Of a DNA stretch of 64,000 nucleotides, positions 34,211-43,301 are shown in pieces. The notes under the pieces were generated by a model. It searched no databases. It saw only the letters and a list, made by a program, of their open reading frames with translations, and had not been told where the DNA came from. The stretch lies in contig NZ_JADNRK010000002.1 in the NCBI RefSeq assembly GCF_015594845.1, positions 1-64,000 of the forward strand, written 5' to 3'. A program made the position numbers and the translations under genes. Each line of letters starts with the position of its first letter. Positions within the stretch are counted from its first letter, which is position 1. The DNA is from Alkalibacter mobilis. Its GTDB lineage: Bacteria; Bacillota; Clostridia; Eubacteriales; Alkalibacteraceae.

Positions 34211-36376
34211 ATGAGCAAAAAATTAGTTATAGCAGAAAAACCTTCCGTAGGAAGAGACATAGCCAGAGTATTGAAATGCGGTAAAAAGGAAAATGGTTAC
34301 TTTGAGAGTTCTGATTATATCGTTACCTGGGCCATGGGTCATTTGGTAGAGTTGGCATCACCTGAGTATTATGATAAAAAATATGCTGCATGGAAACTCG
34401 ATGATCTTCCGATCATCCCTAAGTCAATGAAAACCAGTGTGATAAAAAAAACAGGGAAACAATTTTCCACCATTAAAAGACTTATAGGAAGAAAAGACGT
34501 GAAGAACGTAATAATTGCCACCGATGCAGGTCGCGAAGGTGAATTGGTCGCCAGGTGGATCCTTGAGGAGGCGGGATCCACAAAACCCATAGAACGCCTT
34601 TGGATATCTTCTGTAACCGATAAAGCCATTGCAGACGGATTCAAAAACCTGAAACCCGGTCACCAATATGATAATTTATATTTATCCGCCCTTGCAAGGG
34701 CTAAGGCAGATTGGATAGTGGGTATCAATGCAACCAGAGCACTAACGACAAAGTATAACGCTCAGTTGTCTTGTGGAAGAGTACAAACTCCCACCCTGAA
34801 CTTAATTAAAACAAGAGAAGAAGAAATTGAAAATTTCAAGCCTAAAGAGTATTGGGAAGTAATAATGTCCACATCCATCGGAAACTTTAAGTGGGTTGAC
34901 AAAAACAATTCAAATCACAGGATATACGAAAAAATAACTGTCGATAAAATTTTAAATAAAACTGAGAAATCAGAAAAAGTTGAAATCATAAACATGGAAA
35001 TCAAAGATAAATCGATCCCTTCTCCACTGCTATTTGATTTAACTGAATTACAAAGGGAGGCTAACAAGCGTTTTGGTTATTCTGCAAAGGAGACTTTGTC
35101 ACTTGTTCAAAGATTGTACGAAAATCACAAATTATTAACGTACCCACGTACTGATTCAAAGTATTTATCAAAAGATATTGCAGCGACCATCAAAGAAAGA
35201 TTGTCCGCTATTGATTTTGGCAGCTATTCAAGATACGTGAAACAATTGAAATTAGTAAGCGATTTTTCCAAAAACAAAATTTTTAATGACAACAAAGTGA
35301 CCGATCATCATGCATTGATACCTACCGAGGAGAAATCAGGATACTACGACCTGTCTGATTCGGAAATGAAAATCTTCGATATGGTAGTCAGAAGATTTTT
35401 GGCAGCCTTGATGCCACATTATACTTACAGGCAATTTTCTGTGGAGGCTGAGATCCAAGGGGAAAGATTTCTATTGAATGATTCTGTCTGCACGACAAAA
35501 GGCTGGAAATCGGTTTACGATTATGACGAACATGAAAAAAATGAAAGCATGCCAAAGGATTTAAAATCCGGGGACATTATAAAAGTAACATCAATAAAAT
35601 CCATTAAAGATTTCACTAAACCACCCAAACTTTTTACGGAAGGAACTTTGCTATCGGCAATGGAAAATCCCACCAAATATATGTCAGCCAGAAACAAAGA
35701 ACTTGCCAGATTATTGGATGAAACCGGTGGTCTTGGCACAGTAGCAACGAGAGCAGATATAATTGAAAAATTGTTTTCAAAATTTTATGTTGAAAAGAAG
35801 GATTCTTATTTGCATACCACAGAAAAAGGCAGGCAACTTTTGAATTTGGTTCCAAATGAACTAAAGTCGCCTGATTTGACGGCCAAATGGGAATACAAAC
35901 TGGAAAAAATTAAAAATGGCTTAATGAATGAAAAGACCTTTGCAAATGAAACGATAGAATACAGCAAGTCAATAATAAATGAAATAAAGAATGACGAAAG
36001 CAAATATATACACACCAACAAAACCGGCGACAAATGTCCTGAATGCGGCAGTTACATGCTTAAAGAAAAAGATCGAAACGGCGAGTTGCTGAAGTGTTCA
36101 AATATTGACTGTGGAAAAAGGATCAGAACTCGTAAAATATCAAACGCCAGATGCCCCCAATGCAAAAAAAGAATGACCATAACGGGAATTGGTGAGGCAC
36201 AAACATTTATTTGCAGTTGCGGATATCGTGAAAAGCTGTCCTCGTTCAACAAGAGAAAATCCCAGGAAAAGAAGGGTGTCTCCAAAAGGGATGCGAAAAA
36301 ATATATCGCCAATCAGGACAATGAAGAGATCAACTCAGCTATGGCCGATGCACTGGCTAAATTGAAACTGGACTGA
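34211..36376 (+). CDS. topB: DNA topoisomerase III
   Basis: 721 residues; type IA topoisomerase that decatenates DNA through a single-strand break. Toprim domain at the N-terminus (LVIAEKPSVGRDIARVL, ATDAGREGELVAR), CGRVQTPTL, active-site Tyr311 in LLTYPRTDSKYLS, and GGLGTVATRADIIEKL. The last 120 residues carry two zinc-ribbon-like units (CPECG ... CSNIDCG and CPQCKK ... CSCG). AGAAAGGA precedes ATG 34211. Complete. Not visibly part of a mobile element: the genes on either side are metabolic. Confidence 0.95.
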   Translation: MSKKLVIAEKPSVGRDIARVLKCGKKENGYFESSDYIVTWAMGHLVELASPEYYDKKYAAWKLDDLPIIPKSMKTSVIKKTGKQFSTIKRLIGRKDVKNVIIATDAGREGELVARWILEEAGSTKPIERLWISSVTDKAIADGFKNLKPGHQYDNLYLSALARAKADWIVGINATRALTTKYNAQLSCGRVQTPTLNLIKTREEEIENFKPKEYWEVIMSTSIGNFKWVDKNNSNHRIYEKITVDKILNKTEKSEKVEIINMEIKDKSIPSPLLFDLTELQREANKRFGYSAKETLSLVQRLYENHKLLTYPRTDSKYLSKDIAATIKERLSAIDFGSYSRYVKQLKLVSDFSKNKIFNDNKVTDHHALIPTEEKSGYYDLSDSEMKIFDMVVRRFLAALMPHYTYRQFSVEAEIQGERFLLNDSVCTTKGWKSVYDYDEHEKNESMPKDLKSGDIIKVTSIKSIKDFTKPPKLFTEGTLLSAMENPTKYMSARNKELARLLDETGGLGTVATRADIIEKLFSKFYVEKKDSYLHTTEKGRQLLNLVPNELKSPDLTAKWEYKLEKIKNGLMNEKTFANETIEYSKSIINEIKNDESKYIHTNKTGDKCPECGSYMLKEKDRNGELLKCSNIDCGKRIRTRKISNARCPQCKKRMTITGIGEAQTFICSCGYREKLSSFNKRKSQEKKGVSKRDAKKYIANQDNEEINSAMADALAKLKLD

Positions 36377-36457
36377 TTTTATTAAACACATTCGCATTAT
36401 ATTTTCATTTTTGGGTATCATTTCTAGTAGAACCAAAACCGGAAAGGAGATTTCAAA

Positions 36458-37357
36458 ATGAAAATAGGAATTATAGGACTTGGGAAAATGGGATATCCGA
36501 TAGCATTGAATTTAAAGGATAAGGGTTATGAGCCTGTTGCGTTTAACAGAAGTCCTGAAAAGATAGACAAAATTAGAAATGAAGGTGTGGAAGGGGCATA
36601 TACATTGGAAGATCTGGCATCTAAACTTGATGACAGGAAGATTATTTTCATGATGCTTCCTGCAGGAGATCCCATTGATGACACCATAGAATCCCTCCTC
36701 CCCTATTTATCAAATAACGACATATTGATCGATGGCGGAAACAGTCATTATAAAGATACTAAGAGACGATATGAAATTTTAAAGATCAAGAATATAAATT
36801 ACGTTGACGTGGGTACAAGTGGCGGTGTTGACGGAGCTCGCAACGGAGCTTGCATGATGGTCGGAGGAGATGAAGAAGCTGTCGGGTACCTTGAACAGGT
36901 TTTTATTGATATTTGTGTTCCTGACGGCTATGCCCATGTGGGTCCTTCAGGTTCGGGACATTATGTAAAAATGATACACAACGGAATTGAATACGGTATG
37001 ATGCAGGCAATAGGTGAAGGCTTTGAAGTCATGTCTGAGAGTGAATACGACATAGACTATATGCAAGTTGCCAGATTATGGCAACAGGGATCGGTGATCA
37101 GAGGTTGGCTGATGGAGCTGACTGAAAAGGTGTTTATCGAACATGAAGACAATCTGGAAGACATTATTGGAGTTGTCAATGCCAGTGGTGAAGGAAGATG
37201 GACTGTAGAAGAAGCTCTTGAATTGAATGTACCGGTACCAGTAATAGCTTCTTCCCTGTTTACCAGGTACAGGAGCCAACAATCAGATACCTTCAGTGGA
37301 AAATTATTGGCCGGATTGAGATTCCAGTTTGGCGGGCACAAGATGGAACGCAAATAA
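36458..37357 (+). CDS. gnd: 6-phosphogluconate dehydrogenase, decarboxylating (short GndA/YqeC type)
   Basis: 299 residues; oxidises 6-phosphogluconate to ribulose 5-phosphate with CO2 release. Cofactor loop IGLGKMGYPIA, substrate residues in DGGNSHYKDT and VGTSGG, and catalytic Lys in GHYVKMIHNGIEYGMMQ. At about 300 residues it belongs to the short form, which in several bacteria prefers NAD; the cofactor here is not proved. GGAAAGGAG sets the start. It opens a five-gene run with zwf 13 bases downstream. Confidence 0.94.
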   Translation: MKIGIIGLGKMGYPIALNLKDKGYEPVAFNRSPEKIDKIRNEGVEGAYTLEDLASKLDDRKIIFMMLPAGDPIDDTIESLLPYLSNNDILIDGGNSHYKDTKRRYEILKIKNINYVDVGTSGGVDGARNGACMMVGGDEEAVGYLEQVFIDICVPDGYAHVGPSGSGHYVKMIHNGIEYGMMQAIGEGFEVMSESEYDIDYMQVARLWQQGSVIRGWLMELTEKVFIEHEDNLEDIIGVVNASGEGRWTVEEALELNVPVPVIASSLFTRYRSQQSDTFSGKLLAGLRFQFGGHKMERK

Positions 37358-37370
37358 CGAGGTGTTGAAT

Positions 37371-38861
37371 ATGGAAGATTCCTGTACTTTGATTATATTC
37401 GGTGGAACCGGTGATCTTGTTAAAAGAAAGTTGGTACCTGCCCTTCATCAGTTGAAGTATGAAGGTTTGATGGATGAGGGATTTAATCTGGTTTCAATTG
37501 GAAGAAGAAATAAAACCCAGGCTGAATACAAGCAAGACCTGTTTGATGGCATGGTCAACTATACAAAACTACTTATCCATGAAGAATCATGGGAGTTCGT
37601 AAAAAACAGAACAACCTATTTCCAGATGGACTTTAACAAGCCAGAAGATTATACACTTCTTAGAAACTTTTTGAATTCAAAAGTTGATTCAGGTGAATAC
37701 TCACCAAATTTTATGTTTTATTTGGCAGTCGGACCTGAAAATTTTGGAAAAATCGTAAATCTAATGGATCAAAACGGCATCGTAAAAGACGGTAACAATT
37801 GGAACAGACTTATTATCGAAAAACCTTTTGGCGTAGATTTGGATAGTGCAAAGACTTTGAATAGTGAGATTCGAAAGGTTTTTAAAGAAGACCAAATTTT
37901 TAGGATCGACCATTATTTGGGCAAGGAAATGATACAAAACATAACCATGTTGCGATTTCAAAATGCTATATTCGAACCTTTGTGGAGCAACAAGTTTATA
38001 GATAATGTTCAAATCGTCGTATCCGAATTGGATGGTGTGGGTTCCAGAGCCGGTTATTACGATTCTACAGGTGCCCTTAGAGACATGGTTCAAAACCATC
38101 TGCTTCAAACACTGGCGATCACTGCAATGGATCCGCCCATAAGCAATGATCCTGATCACATTAGGGATGTAAAAGTCAAACTTATGAGTGAATTGGTTCT
38201 TTACAGCGATGAAACTGTAGCCGACAATGTTCTGTTTGGTCAATACGAGAGTTATAAAAATGAACTTAATATTCCACATGATTCAAAAACCGAAACATTC
38301 GTAGCAATGAAATTGTACATTGATAATGAAAAATGGCGGGGCGTTCCCTTTTATTTGATGACGGGAAAAAAACTTGAAGAAAAAACAGCACAAGTGACCA
38401 TTGAATTTAAATTTCCCAAAGATATAGAAGAAACCTGTTCCACAAACGAGATTTTTTCGTTAAACCAAAATTCAGCTGCAAATGTTCTTGAAATAAAAAT
38501 ACAGCCAAGAGAGGGCATAAGCCTTAGATTGAATACTAAAAAGCCTGCTGTCATAAATGAAACCGTTGTAGCAGAAATGGAATATTGCCAAAGTTGCCAA
38601 AACAACTTCAATACTCCTGACGCTTATGAAAAGCTCTTACTCGATGTAATGAAAGGTGATTCAACAAGATTTACCAGATGGGATGAATTGGCTCTGTCCT
38701 GGTATTTTATTGACAGTATAAACAAAAAACTTGTACCTTTATACCATTATGGTGACAATTCATGCGGCCCAACACAGGCCTGCATTCTTTTAAAAAAAGA
38801 TGACCGGAAATGGTGGCATTTGAACAAAATGAAAAGAGGTGAGACGCATGAAAATTTATGA
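37371..38861 (+). CDS. zwf: Glucose-6-phosphate 1-dehydrogenase
   Basis: 496 residues; first step of the oxidative pentose-phosphate branch, the usual source of NADPH. Cofactor loop IIFGGTGDLVKRKLVPAL, the catalytic RIDHYLGKEMIQN, and EKPFG are all present. CGAGGTG eight bases before ATG 37371 sets the start; the frame is open to 37329 inside gnd. Its 3' end overlaps the next gene by 14 bases. The gnd-zwf pair supplies reducing power next to two thiol-redox genes. Confidence 0.96.
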   Translation: MEDSCTLIIFGGTGDLVKRKLVPALHQLKYEGLMDEGFNLVSIGRRNKTQAEYKQDLFDGMVNYTKLLIHEESWEFVKNRTTYFQMDFNKPEDYTLLRNFLNSKVDSGEYSPNFMFYLAVGPENFGKIVNLMDQNGIVKDGNNWNRLIIEKPFGVDLDSAKTLNSEIRKVFKEDQIFRIDHYLGKEMIQNITMLRFQNAIFEPLWSNKFIDNVQIVVSELDGVGSRAGYYDSTGALRDMVQNHLLQTLAITAMDPPISNDPDHIRDVKVKLMSELVLYSDETVADNVLFGQYESYKNELNIPHDSKTETFVAMKLYIDNEKWRGVPFYLMTGKKLEEKTAQVTIEFKFPKDIEETCSTNEIFSLNQNSAANVLEIKIQPREGISLRLNTKKPAVINETVVAEMEYCQSCQNNFNTPDAYEKLLLDVMKGDSTRFTRWDELALSWYFIDSINKKLVPLYHYGDNSCGPTQACILLKKDDRKWWHLNKMKRGETHENL

Positions 38862-39471
38862 TATATCAATGGAAATCCATCGAGACATGCAGGTTTACAA
38901 GAACAAAGACGAAAAACGTCCTGTAATTGAAACAACAAGAGATTTTAGATCTTCGAGTGCAATGGAGAGCAGGATTTCAATGGATATGCATACCGGTACG
39001 CATTTGGATATGCCCCTTCATTTCGTTGAAGGAGGAACTTCAATAGAATCCTTGGACTTGAATAAAGTCGTAACAAACTGCAGAGTTCTTGATTTTTCTC
39101 ATCTTAATGAGGTTATAACCGCAGAAGATCTAAAAACCAAAGAATTTGGTGAGGAAAAATTTTTGATCTTGAAGACCCAAAACTCAGATTCTGAAGAGTT
39201 TAACTATAATTTTGTTTATTTGGATGAGCTTGGAGCAAAATATTTGAAATCTCAAGGAATAGAAGGTGTAGGGATCGATGGATTGGGCATAGAGAGAGCT
39301 CAATCGGATTACGGAACCCATAAGACTCTCCTTGAATCAAATATTTTGATAATCGAGGGTCTTAGACTGAATGGCATATCCGAAGGTGTCTACCAGCTTG
39401 TCGCTCTGCCTCTTAAAATCAAGGGAGCTGAGGCATCACCTGCAAGAGTGATTCTACTAGACTACAAATAA
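38848..39471 (+). CDS. Cyclase / kynurenine-formamidase-like hydrolase
   Basis: 207 residues. The metal-binding HxGTHxDxPxH signature reads MHTGTHLDMPLHF at about residues 48-60, the mark of the Cyclase superfamily that includes kynurenine formamidase and isatin hydrolase. No tryptophan-degradation genes are near, so the substrate is open. Its position between zwf and a glutaredoxin gene in one operon suggests a role in sugar or thiol metabolism, which is inference. GAGGTGAG sets ATG 38848; the three extra codons from 38839 lie before the ribosome gap. Confidence 0.85.
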   Translation: MKIYDISMEIHRDMQVYKNKDEKRPVIETTRDFRSSSAMESRISMDMHTGTHLDMPLHFVEGGTSIESLDLNKVVTNCRVLDFSHLNEVITAEDLKTKEFGEEKFLILKTQNSDSEEFNYNFVYLDELGAKYLKSQGIEGVGIDGLGIERAQSDYGTHKTLLESNILIIEGLRLNGISEGVYQLVALPLKIKGAEASPARVILLDYK

Positions 39472-39483
39472 AGGAGACTAATT

Positions 39484-39765
39484 ATGGCCAATGTAAAACA
39501 TGTTGATGGAAAAGATAACGGAAAGATACTGCTTTACGCTCTAAGCACTTGTGTATGGTGCAAGAAAACAAAAAAACTGCTTGATGATTTAGGGATATCA
39601 TACGATTATATTTATGTTGATCTTGAAGATTCTGATGAAAGAAAACTTTTGGAAGAAGAAATTGAAAAACATAATCCTTCCCTTAGTTTCCCTACAATCA
39701 TAATTGACGAAGATGACTGCATAATCGGCTACAAGCCAAAAGACATAAAGGAGAGATTTAAATAA
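39484..39765 (+). CDS. Glutaredoxin-like protein (CVWC)
   Basis: 93 residues with a thioredoxin fold. Active-site Cys23-Val-Trp-Cys26 lies after a beta strand (ILLYALSTCVWCKKTKKLL), and the cis-Pro is in SFPTIII. The CVWC pair and lack of a glutathione-binding signature resemble NrdH/glutaredoxin-like proteins reduced by dedicated reductases. Its stop overlaps the next start as TAATG, so it is translated together with the ferredoxin-thioredoxin-reductase-like gene, its probable reductase. Confidence 0.9.
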   Translation: MANVKHVDGKDNGKILLYALSTCVWCKKTKKLLDDLGISYDYIYVDLEDSDERKLLEEEIEKHNPSLSFPTIIIDEDDCIIGYKPKDIKERFK

Positions 39766-40259
39766 TGAACATTGGTAGAATAAATGAATATGTAGAGAAA
39801 TTAAAGTCCAATGCAGAAAAAACCGGATATTTCTTGAATCCTGATGAAGAATTTTTAGCTGATTTGGCTGAAGGGTTGCTTACCAATAAAGACAGATATG
39901 GCTACGAAGCATGTCCATGCAGACTGTCTGATGGAATAATGGAAAAAGATCTTGATATAATTTGCCCATGTGACTACAGGGATATAGATTTGGATGAATA
40001 TGGCGCCTGCTTTTGCGCACTATATGTCAATAAGGCCATATATGAAGGAAAAGAAGAAGCTGAATCAATTCCAGATAGGAGAAAATCGGAAAAAATCGAT
40101 AAAAATTTAGCTTCCGGTACTGTTAAGTCGCCTGAAAATAATCTCAGTTATCCGGTCTGGCGATGCAAAGTTTGCGGTTACCTTTGCGCAAGAAAAAATC
40201 CCCCTGAGCTTTGCCCAATTTGCAAAGCCCAGAAGGAACGATTCGAAAGATTTTTATAA
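39765..40259 (+). CDS. Ferredoxin-thioredoxin reductase catalytic chain fused to rubredoxin domain
   Basis: 164 residues. The first 95 hold the FTR catalytic pattern: CPC (Cys50, Cys52), CPC (Cys67, Cys69) and CFC (Cys82, Cys84) in the context EACPCR ... ICPCDYRDIDLDEYGACFCALYV, the ligands of a 4Fe-4S cluster plus the redox disulfide. After a charged linker, residues 132-155 form a rubredoxin-type iron site (CKVCG, Cys134/137; CPIC, Cys150/153). A comparable fusion is known as ferredoxin:disulfide reductase in methanogens. It probably passes ferredoxin or rubredoxin electrons to the CVWC protein encoded just upstream. Confidence 0.92.
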   Translation: MNIGRINEYVEKLKSNAEKTGYFLNPDEEFLADLAEGLLTNKDRYGYEACPCRLSDGIMEKDLDIICPCDYRDIDLDEYGACFCALYVNKAIYEGKEEAESIPDRRKSEKIDKNLASGTVKSPENNLSYPVWRCKVCGYLCARKNPPELCPICKAQKERFERFL

Positions 40260-40260
40260 T

Positions 40261-41115
40261 TCAATCTTTTAAGACGAATTGTTCTATGGCGTATGCCACG
40301 CCGTGGAGATCGTTGCTTTTTGTAACGAAATCTGCGGTTTTTTTCACATTTTCAGAGGCATTCCCCATAGCGATCCCAAGTCCTGCCCTCTCGATCATTT
40401 CAAGATCGTTAAAACTGTCCCCAAAAGCAATGACTTCCGAGCTTGAAACGCCGTAAATCTCTTCAATGACTTCCAGTGCAATTGCCTTGGACACTCCGCC
40501 CGGCAACAATTCAAAGTTTTTAAGTCCGGAATAGGATACTCGCATTGTGTTTTTAAAGTTGATTTTTATTTTTTCGGATACTGCCTCAAGATTAAGGTCG
40601 TTCGGATCATTTGCCATTGTGGTAATTTTCAGGGGTTTAAGGTATCCTTTAAGGATTTTTTCGATCATATGGTCATACTTCATAGTTTCCATAATTCCTT
40701 TTTCATATATGCCGGCTGAAATTGCCCTTAGTCCCATTCGTTTGACAAATGACAGATAATTTACCTTTCTATTCGATATGCTTCCGTGCTCAAAGTGAAC
40801 AGTATAATGCAGACCATGATCTTCCATCATTTTTAACACAATTATGATGCTTTCAACATCAAAAGATACCATGTGATGGATCTTGCCGCTTGAAGGATTT
40901 TTGATAAATGCTCCGTCACTGGATATCAAAGGTTCTCTGATAGATAATTTTTCTGCTATGTGCAGCATGTTAGAATAGTTTCTACCTGATGCGAGAGTTG
41001 TTATTAGTCCTTTTTCCCTTGCCGTTTGCAAAACCTTTATACTTTTTCTCGATACATTGTGATTGGATTTAAGTACCGTACCATCAATGTCCATTACTAT
41101 AAGTTTGTATTTCAT
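40261..41115 (-). CDS. Cof-type HAD hydrolase
   Basis: 284 residues. HAD motif I VMDIDGTVL at the N-terminus, motif II near TLASGR, Lys of motif III in GGVSKAIAL, and motif IV GDSFNDLEMIERAG. The large cap between about 85 and 190 places it in the Cof (IIB) class of sugar-phosphate or flavin/PLP phosphatases. The substrate cannot be read from the sequence. Transcribed after the DJ-1-like gene, 18 bases apart; stops one base from the convergent FTR gene. Confidence 0.88.
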   Translation of the reverse strand: MKYKLIVMDIDGTVLKSNHNVSRKSIKVLQTAREKGLITTLASGRNYSNMLHIAEKLSIREPLISSDGAFIKNPSSGKIHHMVSFDVESIIIVLKMMEDHGLHYTVHFEHGSISNRKVNYLSFVKRMGLRAISAGIYEKGIMETMKYDHMIEKILKGYLKPLKITTMANDPNDLNLEAVSEKIKINFKNTMRVSYSGLKNFELLPGGVSKAIALEVIEEIYGVSSSEVIAFGDSFNDLEMIERAGLGIAMGNASENVKKTADFVTKSNDLHGVAYAIEQFVLKD

Positions 41116-41133
41116 CTAGTCTCCAATTCTTTA

Positions 41134-41679
41134 TTAATCAGCGATCATACTTTCTCTCAATGAATCAGCAGCTTCGTGATCTTTTAACAGTTCAACTATT
41201 TTCAAGGCAAAATCAATTGCAGCACCTGCACCTTTGCCGGTAACGAAATGAGACGAGACTACAACTTTTTCGTCAGCCAATATGGCTCCTTCAAGGGTGT
41301 GTTCAAATCCGGGATAACATGTGGCAAATTGCCCCTTTAAAAGTCCAAGTTCTCCAAGGATTTTTGGAGCTGCACAAATGGCACCGATCCACTTTTTCAT
41401 TTCGTTTTGTCGGAGCAAAAGCCGCTTTAAACCGTCATGATTTCCCAAATTCAACGTACCCGGCATTCCGCCCGGTAAAACAAGAATATCTGCATCATCG
41501 AAGCTTTGACCATTAAATAGAACGTCAGCTGTTACTATGATGTTGTGACTGCCCCTGACATCGTAATTATCGCTTATTGACACCATTACCGTGTCGATAC
41601 CAGCTCTTCTAAGTACGTCAACTGTTGCCAGAGCTTCTATCTCTTCAAATCCATCAGCTAAAAAAACTGCTGCTTCCAT
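41134..41679 (-). CDS. DJ-1/PfpI family protein
   Basis: 181 residues. Nucleophile-elbow Cys in IGAICAAPKIL, a conserved early Glu in ADGFEEIEALA, and LVLPGGMPGTLNLG. The closest type is the DJ-1/YajL/ThiJ group, proposed glyoxalase III or deglycase and protein chaperone under carbonyl stress; activity is not proved here. GAGAGGTG precedes the ATG. Probably one transcript with the HAD gene. Confidence 0.9.
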   Translation of the reverse strand: MEAAVFLADGFEEIEALATVDVLRRAGIDTVMVSISDNYDVRGSHNIIVTADVLFNGQSFDDADILVLPGGMPGTLNLGNHDGLKRLLLRQNEMKKWIGAICAAPKILGELGLLKGQFATCYPGFEHTLEGAILADEKVVVSSHFVTGKGAGAAIDFALKIVELLKDHEAADSLRESMIAD

Positions 41680-41799
41680 AATTTACACCTCTCTTCTTTA
41701 TGTTTTTATTTTATAGTTTTATAATAAAAATTTCAAGTTCATAAACAAAGACAGGGATATGTGTTATTATTGAGTAAAATAAAATTAGTGGGAGATACA

Positions 41800-43284
41800 A
41801 TGAAAAAGGAATCGGGAATAATACTACATATCGCATCACTTCCAAGCATTGAACCCATAGGCAACTTAGGTCAAGAGGCTAAAGAATTTATCGAATTTTT
41901 AAATAACAGCAGAATGGATATATGGCAGATCCTTCCTTTGAATCCAGTAGACAGGGTCTGGTCACCCTATTCCCCTGCTTCCGCTTTTGCCGGAGAGCCT
42001 CTCTACATAGACATCAAGTCCCTGGATGATTCAGCACTGGTTAGAGAATATTTGAATCAGATAGAAAAATCTCATAAAGGTGAAAATATTGACTACTCTT
42101 TGGCAACTTCCCTTAAAATTCCAATATTAAGAAAGTATTTTCAAAAAAGAAGGTTTGATCCGGAGTTTCAGTCTGAATTGACAAATTTTATGACCTACAA
42201 CTCCTGGGTTGAAGATTATGGCCTTTTTACCGCACTTCAATCTTATTTTGATATGGATCCTTGGTGGAAATGGCCAGAAGAAATAAAGTTCAGAAACGGA
42301 CTGGCTTTGGAAAATTACAAATTAAAGTTATCTGATGAAATTGACTTTTCGATATTTTTACAGTACATGTTTTTCAAACAGATGCAGGTGTTGAGAGAAA
42401 AAGCGAAAGAAAAAAATGTAAAGATCATCGGCGATATACCCATATACGTCCCATTAAACAGCGCAGACGTTTGGATAAATCCTCAACTTTTCATGCTTGA
42501 CGACCAAATGCAACCACTATGGGTTTCAGGAGCTCCTCCCGATGGATTTTCCGAAGGCGGTCAGAAATGGGACACACCTGTGTATGATTGGCTTGAACAC
42601 AAAAAAGAAAATTACGAATGGTGGAAAAATCGAATATCCAATGCCTTTAAACTTTACGACATACTAAGACTGGACCATTTTAGAGGTTTTGAAGCCTTTT
42701 GGGCTGTAAAGCCTGATGCTGAGGATGCCAGAGACGGCATTTGGATGAAGGGACCGGCTGAAGATTTTATAATCGAAATTAAAGAAAACTTCAATGACAA
42801 CAGTTTTTTAGTTGAGGATTTGGGATTGATAACACCAGAAGTCCTGTCCATGAAGAAGGTTTTCGGATTTCCCGGCATGAAGGTTTTGCAATTTGCATTC
42901 GATTCAAATCCATTTAATCCTCACTTGCCTTTTGATGATAATAAAGCCGATGCGGTATATACCGGAACCCATGACAATCCTCCCCTTCCCTTGTGGGAAA
43001 AGGATTTAAATCAAATGGAGACGAACACGATTTTAGATTATCTTAGCGAGCATAAAATTGAGGTTAAAGGACTAAGCCTGTCCCAGGCCTTAATAAGGGC
43101 GGCTTTTAATGCCGATGCTCCCATGTCTATTATTCAATTTCAAGATCTTTTAGAACCGAAAAAGGGGCTTAGAATGAATATCCCAGGCACTACGGTCGGC
43201 AACTGGATATTTAAGGCAGATCCAAATGTAAACATGAAAGATTTGACTGAAATCATCATAAAATTAAAAGAACCCCGGGGATGA
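41800..43284 (+). CDS. malQ: 4-alpha-glucanotransferase (amylomaltase)
   Basis: 494 residues, GH77. Conserved segments: ILHIASLPS at the N-terminus, WQILPLNPVD, KIIGDIPIYVPLNSADVW, the nucleophile Asp in LRLDHFRGFEAFW, the acid in FLVEDLGLITPEV, and YTGTHDNPPLP. It transfers glucan chains between maltodextrins, linking glycogen breakdown to chain re-use. GGGAG sets ATG 41800; the open frame from 41761 lies before the site. It converges on the glycogen operon and probably works with it. Confidence 0.94.
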   Translation: MKKESGIILHIASLPSIEPIGNLGQEAKEFIEFLNNSRMDIWQILPLNPVDRVWSPYSPASAFAGEPLYIDIKSLDDSALVREYLNQIEKSHKGENIDYSLATSLKIPILRKYFQKRRFDPEFQSELTNFMTYNSWVEDYGLFTALQSYFDMDPWWKWPEEIKFRNGLALENYKLKLSDEIDFSIFLQYMFFKQMQVLREKAKEKNVKIIGDIPIYVPLNSADVWINPQLFMLDDQMQPLWVSGAPPDGFSEGGQKWDTPVYDWLEHKKENYEWWKNRISNAFKLYDILRLDHFRGFEAFWAVKPDAEDARDGIWMKGPAEDFIIEIKENFNDNSFLVEDLGLITPEVLSMKKVFGFPGMKVLQFAFDSNPFNPHLPFDDNKADAVYTGTHDNPPLPLWEKDLNQMETNTILDYLSEHKIEVKGLSLSQALIRAAFNADAPMSIIQFQDLLEPKKGLRMNIPGTTVGNWIFKADPNVNMKDLTEIIIKLKEPRG

Positions 43285-43299
43285 ATCATCATCTCCGGG
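43274..43299. terminator. Hairpin between malQ and pulA
   Basis: CCCGGGGATGA (43274-43284, containing the malQ stop) and TCATCTCCGGG (43289-43299), loop ATCA. The T-rich tail lies on the minus-strand side, so it ends the glycogen operon more clearly than malQ. Confidence 0.65.
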
Positions 43300-43301
43300 T
43301 A

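Noticed and set aside
37761-38279. 172-codon minus-strand frame inside zwf
   Set aside because: Shadow of zwf; no ribosome site.
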